Source of the DNA: Thalassospira marina
Lineage (GTDB): Bacteria > Pseudomonadota > Alphaproteobacteria > Rhodospirillales > Thalassospiraceae
Assembly (NCBI RefSeq): GCF_002844375.1
Contig: NZ_CP024199.1
Span: 3,326,001 to 3,390,000 of the forward strand
Direction: 5' to 3'
Length of the DNA stretch: 64,000 bases
Shown here: positions 42,379 through 49,113 of the stretch, piece by piece
How the letters are laid out: each line of letters opens with the position of its first letter
How positions within the stretch are numbered: position 1 is the first letter of the stretch
The notes under the pieces: generated by a model
Databases searched by the model: none
The model's input: only the letters and a program-made list of their open reading frames with translations
What the model was told of the DNA's origin: nothing
Position numbers and translations under genes: made by a program

Positions 42379-44484
42379 ATGGCATTTGATCCCAACCTAC
42401 CGAACACGCAGCAGCAGGATCTCGAGAGTGTCCTTGGCGCTATTCGGGGCAATGAAAACAATCTGAATGACCGCATCAAGGCACAGGAAGACCTGTCGCT
42501 GGCCACGACCAAAAACGAGGTCACGGCCGCACGCGGATCGCGCGCGACCCTGAATGAGCGCCTGAATGTCGCGCTTGATGCGCAAGGCAATGTCAAATTT
42601 GACAGCCTGAAAAACATGACATGGATCGCCTCGGGTGACGTGCCGACTTACGTCAACGCCCAGAGCTTCACCGTACCGGGCGATCAGACGACCAAATACC
42701 TGTCGGGCCTTGTCCTGCGCCTGATGCACGGCACCACCCAAATCCATAGCGTGGTGTCGGTGGCGTCCTACGTGGCCGGGACCGATAAAACCACGGTCAG
42801 CCTTCAGCAAACATTGCTGACACCGGCCCTGTCCTCAATCCTGATCGGTTTAGCGTCACTTGGGGAGGTGCTTTATGAGGAAGCATTGCTCAAAGCCATT
42901 CCGACCGAACCGGCATGGCGGAGCGAAACGCCTCCCTGCCTGTTTGATCTGGCTGTTCCGGGACAACCGCTGGACGCGCCTTTTGAATTTTCGCGGCCCG
43001 GTAAAGGCATTGGATTCAATGCACGCGGCCAATACACAATGGTCGAAAATGGCACGCAGCGTGATTGGTTCGACCCGGAAACCCAAGAGTATAAGGGGAA
43101 ATTGACCTTACCGGCTTACCGCAGTTCATGCGCGAACTGGAACGCTACCCCGACAGATTTAACCGGCATTCAAGGGCCTTATGGTGATGCAAACGCCATT
43201 GTGAGTGTTCAGGATGATGCCGAAGAACTGGGCAAAATTCACATTCTGAAACAGTTGCTGCGCGAAGGCACCTTAAACGGGAATGTTTTCAAGGTGGATA
43301 ACAGCTTGGGAAGCTCGTCTGTTTTCGTGTTGGTTGATGGGAACACGGGTTCCCCCGGCGCAGTAACGACAATCTCCGCATGGTGCCGTACCACCAATGG
43401 CGGCAGAGTTGATATGGCCGGTGGTTTTGGCGCTCAAAACTTCACAAACACTGGGTACGAACGTATTCACAAAACTGTGGATTTGCCTGACAATAAATCA
43501 GGTAAGTGCGCAATTATCGCGGAGGCGGGATCGACTGTTTGGTTCATCCTTAATCAGTGCGAAGTCAGTGCGGCTCCGTCATTTGTCCCTGTTATTACGC
43601 AGGGCGCGGCTGCTGTAACCACTGCGGATGTTTTGACCATAGGCCCTGTCGAAAGCACTATCGTATTTGACCAGGATTTCACTGCATCGATTAATGGCGT
43701 TTTTCCTGTAAACGACTGTGTAATTTCCCAAGATGAGACGCGCGGGCTGGTTGTTTTCAGTCCTACGACCGGGGCAGTCATCGCGGGTATCGACGTGCCT
43801 GCTTCATGGCAGGGCAAGCGTTTTCGTCTGCTATTTAATGCAGATAATGGCTATTCCCGATCATTTCATTTCATCGGTGCGGGTGGCGTCAAATTGGGAC
43901 ACAGGCAAATCAATCCCGGTTATGCAGGTGACATCACCATTCCATACGGCACGCTTGAACTGCATCTGCGTGCTGACAGCGTGGCGTCAAATACCGATAT
44001 TCATTGGGCAGACCTAAAGTTGACCGAGCTGATCCCTTTTGAAGGATGGGATAGCAACGCGAAGGGCCATACATTTTTAATCGACGCGTTCAGTCCGCTT
44101 GGAACTGACAGTGCGACCAATCTAATGCAGGTCTACGACGACACAAACACAAACACGATTGAAATATACGAGTTTCGACACGGGGACGTCAAAGATATCC
44201 GGTCGAGCTACCGCGTCGGTACAGACCGTCTTTTTTGTGACACGACCGCTGATGCCAGCGATGAACTGACAGTATTGCGCACCGAACATGAAACACTTTC
44301 GGTAAAAAGTGCGAGCTCACCTTTGCAAACTACTTCCGCTGAAAATAGATATCCGCCAGGTCTATGTCGGATTTTATTCGGCAAGCTGTGGTGGGGGCCG
44401 CAGAGCGAACTCACCATCAAAAGGTTCGCGGTATACAATCTTCCCCTTTCTGACAGTGACCTAAACGCAATGGTGACGAAATGA
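42379..44484 (+). CDS. Tail fibre / receptor-binding protein
   Basis: 701 residues. The N-terminal helix (QQDLESVLGAIRGNENNLNDR) would attach to the tip. The rest is beta-rich, with LamG-like C-terminal features (EIYEFRHGDVKD, then RILFGKLWWGPQSELTIKRFAVYNLPLSDSD split over 690 residues end). The second half looks lower in GC than the surrounding tail genes, suggesting an exchanged adhesin module. It sits directly after the J-like gene. Confidence 0.8.
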   Translation: MAFDPNLPNTQQQDLESVLGAIRGNENNLNDRIKAQEDLSLATTKNEVTAARGSRATLNERLNVALDAQGNVKFDSLKNMTWIASGDVPTYVNAQSFTVPGDQTTKYLSGLVLRLMHGTTQIHSVVSVASYVAGTDKTTVSLQQTLLTPALSSILIGLASLGEVLYEEALLKAIPTEPAWRSETPPCLFDLAVPGQPLDAPFEFSRPGKGIGFNARGQYTMVENGTQRDWFDPETQEYKGKLTLPAYRSSCANWNATPTDLTGIQGPYGDANAIVSVQDDAEELGKIHILKQLLREGTLNGNVFKVDNSLGSSSVFVLVDGNTGSPGAVTTISAWCRTTNGGRVDMAGGFGAQNFTNTGYERIHKTVDLPDNKSGKCAIIAEAGSTVWFILNQCEVSAAPSFVPVITQGAAAVTTADVLTIGPVESTIVFDQDFTASINGVFPVNDCVISQDETRGLVVFSPTTGAVIAGIDVPASWQGKRFRLLFNADNGYSRSFHFIGAGGVKLGHRQINPGYAGDITIPYGTLELHLRADSVASNTDIHWADLKLTELIPFEGWDSNAKGHTFLIDAFSPLGTDSATNLMQVYDDTNTNTIEIYEFRHGDVKDIRSSYRVGTDRLFCDTTADASDELTVLRTEHETLSVKSASSPLQTTSAENRYPPGLCRILFGKLWWGPQSELTIKRFAVYNLPLSDSDLNAMVTK

Positions 44485-44861
44485 TTTCTCCACTGAACCT
44501 TGACCTGTGCCTTATTGCCGCAAGCGAGGCCGCAATGATTGCCGCCCTGTCCACCACCGTAACCAATGAACAGACCGGCGAAACCCAATCAGACAGCCTG
44601 TTTCACGACGGGCAGAACTGGATCGCCGCCACCCACGAATGGCAGTTGGTGCCGATTGGCCGGTTGCAAATCACCCAGCCGGAAATGGATGAAGCCGGGA
44701 ACATCGTGACACCCGCGCAAATCGATAATCGCTTTCACATGAATGTGCTCTGCAATGACCGCATTCACGCGATTATCACCGCCTTTGATCAGGCGCATTT
44801 CGATGCGACCGGCGAACACCTGTTGATTACCCCTAACAACCAGCTTGTGAGGTGGGCGTGA
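44481..44861 (+). CDS. Fibre-associated protein, unknown
   Basis: 126 residues, overlapping the fibre stop (ATGA). Mixed alpha/beta (AASEAAMIAALSTTVTNEQTG, WQLVPIGRLQITQPEMDE). Position suggests fibre assembly or an adhesin accessory. No family recognised. Confidence 0.65.
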   Translation: MISPLNLDLCLIAASEAAMIAALSTTVTNEQTGETQSDSLFHDGQNWIAATHEWQLVPIGRLQITQPEMDEAGNIVTPAQIDNRFHMNVLCNDRIHAIITAFDQAHFDATGEHLLITPNNQLVRWA

Positions 44862-45094
44862 AAATGAAACACGATCTCCGACAGACGCTTGAGCTGTGCT
44901 TTAAAAAATTCGCGACAAAAGCACAGGGGACAAAGGCAGATGGTGCGGTTCAGTCTGAACCGGGTCAGGTTCTGGCGACAGTCAATGACACTGCGCCAAC
45001 CTCTCCCGGTACATGGGAGTTGATCGGCACCACCACGGTAACTGCGGCAGACACTACCGAAACCACCGTCTATCACTGGAAACGCACGGCGTAG
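44858..45094 (+). CDS. Small tail-region protein, unknown
   Basis: 78 residues if it begins at GTG 44858 (overlapping the previous stop, GAGG 5 bases upstream), or 76 from ATG 44864. Threonine-rich second half (TWELIGTTTVTAADTTETTVYHW). Could be part of the fibre cap; unknown. Confidence 0.55.
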   Translation: MKMKHDLRQTLELCFKKFATKAQGTKADGAVQSEPGQVLATVNDTAPTSPGTWELIGTTTVTAADTTETTVYHWKRTA

Positions 45095-45103
45095 GGGGGA
45101 GAA

Positions 45104-45304
45104 ATGACAGACAAAGCGTTTGGCCGCTGTTTTGCCCCGTATGCCCTGCTTTGCGGCCTGATGGCCGGGCTGCTTGCCCTTGCGGGCTGCGACCCGGAAC
45201 TGCCACCACCCGGCGGACGGCCTATCACATCGGGCAGCCACGCGCCGCTGCATGGCGCGACCGAGTTTTGCGCCCGCAACCCGGAGGCCGATCAATGCAG
45301 CTAA
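45104..45304 (+). CDS. Small proline-rich lipoprotein
   Basis: 66 residues. Hydrophobic signal with lipobox LALAGC (Cys29), then DPELPPPGGRP. Proline-rich small lipoproteins of this size resemble Rz1-type outer-membrane spanins, but it lies far from the lysis genes and without an inner partner, so this is only a suggestion. Overlaps the next gene by 10 bases. Confidence 0.6.
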   Translation: MTDKAFGRCFAPYALLCGLMAGLLALAGCDPELPPPGGRPITSGSHAPLHGATEFCARNPEADQCS

Positions 45305-45723
45305 AACTCACCCGACCGCTATGGGGCATTATTAAAGATGTTCACTGGCAGGCCCGCACCGGCTTTGACTACCGCGCGGACATCGACAAGTACCACAAGC
45401 AGGAATATTGGAGCATTCCCGATAACAAACGACCTGAAGGGGATTGCGAGGATTTCGCCCTGTGGTGCTCGCAAAACCTGATCAAAAAAGGGATCGCCTG
45501 GCAACACCAGGCGGTGGCGTACTGCCAAACCGAAACCGGCACCGGCCACCTTGTTCTCATGATCAACACGGATCGCGGGGTTTATGTGCTTGATAACCGC
45601 CAGGACAGCGTTATGGGCTATGCCGACCTCGCCAGCACCTATCACTTCATCGCCCAAAGCCAGTGGGGCAAGTCGATGGATCAGGCGTGGGTGAGGATTG
45701 AGGATAAAATTACCCCTGTCTAA
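45295..45723 (+). CDS. Transglutaminase-like cysteine peptidase (BTLCP type)
   Basis: 142 residues. Triad visible: Cys51 in EGDCEDFALW, His85 in GTGHLVLM, Asp100 in VYVLDNR. This is the bacterial transglutaminase-like cysteine proteinase family (relative of LapG). No signal peptide. In a phage tail-fibre region it may process a surface protein or the fibre; inference. Confidence 0.88.
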   Translation: MQLKLTRPLWGIIKDVHWQARTGFDYRADIDKYHKQEYWSIPDNKRPEGDCEDFALWCSQNLIKKGIAWQHQAVAYCQTETGTGHLVLMINTDRGVYVLDNRQDSVMGYADLASTYHFIAQSQWGKSMDQAWVRIEDKITPV

Positions 45724-45838
45724 AAAGGCGGGGGTCAGGGTGTTGACGCACCCTGAACCGGGAGGGTCAAGCTCCCACGACAAAAATCGCCCCGCCCACC
45801 GTTGCAACGGCGCGGCCAGATTAAAGCCTGTAAAACCA

Positions 45839-46639
45839 ATGTCTACACAAACAGTTAAACCCGTGCTTCCGGTTGCCCCCTATCTTGGGGGCAAACGCAA
45901 CCTCGCCAAGCGTTTGGTGGCAATGATCGATCAGATCGATCACACCACGTATGCAGAGCCTTTTGTGGGTATGGGCGGCGTATTTTTGCGCCGAATCCGG
46001 CAACCAAAGGCTGAAGTCATCAATGACATAAACCGCGAACTGGCCACCTTTTATCGCATCCTCCAGCGCCACTACGTGCCGTTTATGGAGATGATGCGCT
46101 TTCAGATTACGACCAGGGCGGAGTTTGAACGCCTAGTCAAAACCGATCCGACCACATTAACCGACCTCGAACGCGCCGCCCGTTTCCTTTATCTTCAGCG
46201 CACAGCGTTTGGTGGCAAGGTTTCGGGCCGCAATTTCGGGGTGTCGGTCGAACGACCGGGACGGTTCGACATCACCAAGCTGGGGCCAATGCTCGATGAT
46301 CTGCATTCGCGCTTGTCGGGTGTGGTGATTGAATGTTTGCCTTATGGTGATTTCATCACGCGCTACGACCGTGCAGAGACGCTGTTTTATCTCGACCCGC
46401 CCTATTTCGGGGGCGAGAACGATTACGGGAAAAACGTCTTTGAACGGGCTGATTTTGAGAGACTGTCAGAGCTTCTAAGAGGCCTCTCGGGGCGCTTTAT
46501 TCTGTCTCTTAACGACGTGCCAGAGATCCGTGAAATCTTTGCCGGGTTCTCAATTGAGGCCACCGAGGTCAATTATTCAATTGCCAGACGGGCTGAAAGC
46601 CGTCGTGCGTTTGGTGAGCTGATCATTTCCAACATCTGA
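45839..46639 (+). CDS. D12-class DNA adenine methyltransferase (Dam-like)
   Basis: 266 residues from ATG 45839. Motifs: APYLGGKRNLAKRL (motif X), EPFVGMGGVFLRR (motif I, SAM), and LDPPY (motif IV, Asp186 to Tyr189), all intact. It probably methylates phage DNA against restriction. In Mu the right end carries mom, a different DNA modification gene, so this is a functional analogue in position. The 115 bases before it have no gene. Confidence 0.93.
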   Translation: MSTQTVKPVLPVAPYLGGKRNLAKRLVAMIDQIDHTTYAEPFVGMGGVFLRRIRQPKAEVINDINRELATFYRILQRHYVPFMEMMRFQITTRAEFERLVKTDPTTLTDLERAARFLYLQRTAFGGKVSGRNFGVSVERPGRFDITKLGPMLDDLHSRLSGVVIECLPYGDFITRYDRAETLFYLDPPYFGGENDYGKNVFERADFERLSELLRGLSGRFILSLNDVPEIREIFAGFSIEATEVNYSIARRAESRRAFGELIISNI

Positions 46640-46642
46640 CAC

Positions 46643-46670
46643 AAAAAAGCCGGGGCGATGATGCCCCGGC
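46643..46670 (-). terminator. Terminator of the first right-end minus cassette
   Basis: GCCGGGGC (46649-46656) pairs with GCCCCGGC (46663-46670). Six A on the plus strand give the U-tract on the minus strand. Confidence 0.85.
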
Positions 46671-46694
46671 GGTTCTTTTGCATTGTAAATCGGG

Positions 46695-46871
46695 TTATTT
46701 GCCTTTGGCCGTGCTCTGCGCCCCTGCTTCATAGGCGCGGCGCAAGGCGGCTTTTAAGCCCCATACAGCAACATCATGAAAATCTTTGCTGTCATGCCCT
46801 TTGGTTTCGAGCGTGTTGATAAACAACTCGTCGCGGGCGATCTGTTCAAAAAGCTGGTTCAAATCATTCAT
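46695..46871 (-). CDS. 58-residue DUF6900-like protein
   Basis: 58 residues (MNDLNQLFEQIARDELFINT, then FHDVAVWGLKAALRRAYEAG). The pattern I-LFINTLETKG-DSKDFHDVAVW matches, from memory, the DUF6900 family of small alphaproteobacterial and phage proteins with no known role. It is preceded by a 62-bp element (46913-46975) also found before the next cassette and followed by a terminator, so it is a self-contained unit. Confidence 0.7.
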   Translation of the reverse strand: MNDLNQLFEQIARDELFINTLETKGHDSKDFHDVAVWGLKAALRRAYEAGAQSTAKGK

Positions 46872-46912
46872 CTTTATGCTCCTGGTCGCTGGTCTTTATC
46901 ATTTGCGGTAAT

Positions 46913-46975
46913 GACAGTACCGCTCCGTTCGCGATGGATTGCCAGTCCAAAGAGAGCAAAGATTTTGCGAAGTTG
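46913..46975 (-). repeat. Upstream element of minus cassette 1 (duplicated)
   Basis: Starts GACAGTACCGCTC and ends TTTTGCGAAGTT on the plus strand. About 80 percent of positions appear shared with 47295-47355. In both cases it sits 30-45 bases before a minus-strand start, so it probably holds the promoter. A TGGCAA / TACTGT pair with 19-base spacing is conserved but weak. Confidence 0.6.
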
Positions 46976-47006
46976 GCTTATCCTATGAATGAGTGGATAA
47001 GCGACG

Positions 47007-47030
47007 AAAAAGCCGGGGCAATGCCCCGGC
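47007..47030 (-). terminator. Terminator of the second right-end minus cassette
   Basis: GCCGGGGC / GCCCCGGC with a 3-base loop; five A on the plus strand give a short U-tract on the minus strand. Confidence 0.75.
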
Positions 47031-47049
47031 CAGGCTCAAAGAAACGGGT

Positions 47050-47265
47050 TTATTTTGGCTGTCTGTGCAGGGCGAGAACCGTGCCATGAATGCTTTGGGC
47101 GGCGCTGATCAGCCCTTCAAAATCCGCCAGCGCCCCGACCGCGCCGTTTTGGTTGTCGTTTTTGATCGCGCTTTCGGCCTCCGCCGCTGCGGCAGCGAGC
47201 TGTGCGAGTATGTCATTCATTGCGCTGATATTGGCGGCGATTGCGGTTTTGTATGAAGCAGTCAT
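47050..47265 (-). CDS. Small alanine-rich helical protein
   Basis: 71 residues (MTASYKTAIAANISAMNDIL, then AAAAEAESAIKNDNQNG). Helical hairpin likely; no family recognised. It has its own upstream element (47295-47355) and terminator, copying the organisation of the DUF6900-like cassette. Last gene before the prophage right end. Confidence 0.65.
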   Translation of the reverse strand: MTASYKTAIAANISAMNDILAQLAAAAAEAESAIKNDNQNGAVGALADFEGLISAAQSIHGTVLALHRQPK

Positions 47266-47294
47266 CTTTCTGTCCTTGGCTGGGTTGCGTTAAG

Positions 47295-47355
47295 GACAGT
47301 ACCGCTCTCTTCGCGCACGATTGCCAGTCGAAAGAGAGCAACAATTTTGCGAAGT
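47295..47355 (-). repeat. Upstream element of minus cassette 2 (duplicated)
   Basis: Second copy of the 46913-46975 element. Here it also contains an inverted repeat, GCTCTCTTTCG / CGAAGAGAGC on the minus strand. It lies about 100 bases from the right end, so besides a promoter role it might bind transposase. Confidence 0.55.
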
Positions 47356-47457
47356 GCGGCTGGCTAAAAAATCAGGTAAAAAAGAGAGCACAGCAGTGGA
47401 AACCGCTATGCTCCAATTTTAAACGGCGAACGCTCCAAATCCAAATGGCGCGCTACA

Positions 47458-47462
47458 ACGGG
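47458..47462. repeat. Target-site duplication, right copy (ACGGG)
   Basis: ACGGG follows the phage right end (...CTACA). It forms the base of the copy-B terminator stem. Confidence 0.9.
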
Positions 47463-47630
47463 GTGGGTCAGGGGAACCCACCCCGTTTGGGGACAGATGG
47501 TCTTGGGGAGACCGACCGAACACGGAAAAGACCGTGGGGGATGTGAATACCATCAGGGGGATGGTGGTATTCCGGTCCCGGTGGTTGGTGAGGGAGGGCA
47601 CCGCACCGGTACATCGCGTTCGGTAAGGAT
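47458..47630 (-). ncRNA. Tandem small-RNA family, copy B (terminator cut by the prophage)
   Basis: Minus strand. The enclosing stem is 47615-47624 with 47515-47524 (one mismatch), then the CUCCCC hairpin at 47499-47513, then the terminator stem. Its U-tract is missing here and lies at the other prophage end (6634-6642), so read-through into the prophage is likely. Joining the flanks gives CGTTTTTCTTT after the stem. Contains CCCTCCCTC in the enclosed part. Confidence 0.75.
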
Positions 47631-47973
47631 CAATATGCCCCGTGAATACGGCAAGAAAACCGGGTGCTTTGGGCCATTTCATGCCGTTTTGGGGCAATTT
47701 TGTGCCGCAAACAGCATTTGCCCGCGCGCAACTATTCCCATGGATAAAGCCCTATCAACTCTGCGCGATTCTTGAGGATACCAACGCCTTTGAAGGCACC
47801 CAGAATCGCCCAAACGGGCTGATCACGAATCATACCGGAATTTACATGCCCATCCGCTGCCTGGAAGCATCACTACGCCCCGTATCCACCCGATCACCAC
47901 AGATACCATTTTCATCCATCATCAGGTGATGGCAAAGCAGCTCTTTGCATTGGTTGTCCTGCCCCGCACACAC

Positions 47974-48160
47974 AAAAAAGAAAAGCGAAGCAGGTTGGGG
48001 TTCCTGCTTCGCCATTTCTTGGGGACAGATGGTCTTGGGGAGACCATGCGAACGCGGAATTTGTGACCCTGGGAGCGATGGCTTTCTTGGGGGACTTGCC
48101 ATCGGGTCGCCGGCAATGGTGAGGGAGGCACCAAGCCGAATGTCATCGCGTCCGACAAGT
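47974..48160 (-). ncRNA. Tandem small-RNA family, copy C
   Basis: Minus strand. Enclosing stem 48147-48154 with 48049-48056 (one mismatch), CUCCCC hairpin 48031-48045, terminator stem 47985-47994 with 48003-48012 and TTTTCTTTTTT. The terminator stem has a different sequence from A and B but pairs, which is covariation. Confidence 0.75.
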
Positions 48161-48275
48161 AGGAATATGCCCCGCGATTGCGGCAGGAAACACGGCCAGT
48201 CAGGGCCATTTCGTGTCAATTTAAGTCAGAATTGTGTCAAACCCACCTGCCCGGCACGTATTTGCTTCAAGCATT

Positions 48276-48465
48276 AAAAAAAACGAGACAGGTCGGGGGA
48301 ACCTGGCTCGCTTTTTTTGGGGACAGATGGTCTTGGGGAGACCAGTCGAACCTGGGAGCACATAGCCTGTGGGGTGCAGAGCGTTGTTGGGGACAACGAT
48401 ATCAGGCTTGGCGATTAACGAGGGAGGGGCGCATCGCCATCTGGTGCTGTGTTCGACAGTTATAA
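48276..48465 (-). ncRNA. Tandem small-RNA family, copy D
   Basis: Minus strand. Enclosing stem GTCGAAC (48345-48351) with GTTCGAC (48451-48457), CUCCCC hairpin 48329-48343, terminator stem 48284-48293 with 48301-48310 (one mismatch) and eight T. A CCCCTCCCTC stretch lies in the enclosed part. The terminator also has T on the other strand. Confidence 0.75.
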
Positions 48466-48583
48466 CTATGGCGAATGATTACGGCACGAAAACCAGCCAC
48501 TTAAGGCATTTTCGGGGCAAATTATGGCAGTATGAACAAAATTGTTTTCGGTATGAATCCCCCTGCTTTGCCCAACATCACCG

Positions 48584-48755
48584 AAAAAAAAGAGGGCGGG
48601 GAATGCCCGCCCCCATTTTGGGGTCTAACGGTCTTGGGGAGACCTGTCAGCTTTCGGCATATATTGGCTCTCGCACGGGGGGACGAAGAGAGCGAGCCGG
48701 AGACGATTGAGGGGGGACAGAATGTTCCGACTGTGTGCCGCTGACAGGATTGAAC
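48584..48755 (-). ncRNA. Tandem small-RNA family, copy E
   Basis: Minus strand. Enclosing stem CTGTCAGC (48644-48651) with GCTGACAG (48740-48747), CUCCCC hairpin 48630-48644, terminator stem GGGCGGG / CCCGCCC (48594-48612) and eight T. It is the first copy in the direction of transcription. The 350 bases between it and the EF-G-like gene hold no credible gene. Confidence 0.75.
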
Positions 48756-49113
48756 CTGACAGATGAATAAGGCTGGAAAACAGGCCGGTTGTGGCAATTT
48801 CAGGGCAAATTGCGTCGCCAATATGGCGAAATGCTTATTAAGCTAAAAATGGAACTACCTAACTAATTGTACTATCATAGCATATCAAAACAGGCATTCA
48901 ATTATCTATTGCTGCCCTGCCCGTTTACCGCCCATTGGTCGTAACGGTGCCAGGCAGGATAATACAAAATAGCCTGATCCATATTTTGCCAGATACCCGA
49001 TAAAATCATCCGCCACCGCTAACTTATGGCAGACCGCATATTTGGAATTTGGGCATCTGACACCGGCATGACTTTGAAATCACCTGATGCGTCCTCGCAA
49101 AAAGGAGAAAACC

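Larger units (their letters stand above)
6647..47457. mobile_element. Mu-like transposable prophage (B3-type mosaic), complete
   Basis: The 40,811-bp element begins TGT and ends ACA (TGT on the other strand), with a 5-bp duplication ACGGG on both sides, the size made by MuA-type transposases. It carries Mu-type regulation, transposition, terminase, portal and head genes. The tail genes are of the long non-contractile type (tube protein, frameshifted chaperones, tape measure, NlpC/P60, J-like protein), as in B3/D3112-like phages. No essential module looks broken, so the prophage may be active. The ends are set by the duplication and by the restored host hairpin. Confidence 0.93.

Noticed and set aside
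6355..47500. Long direct repeats at both prophage ends taken as att sites of a tyrosine-integrase phage
   Set aside because: The similarity is between small-RNA copies A and B, not phage ends. There is no integrase gene, and a 5-bp duplication with a DDE transposase explains the ends.
47458..48755. CRISPR array
   Set aside because: The repeated units are about 180 nt, spaced by 116-344 bases, with internal base pairing and terminators; there are no short identical repeats with uniform spacers and no cas genes.
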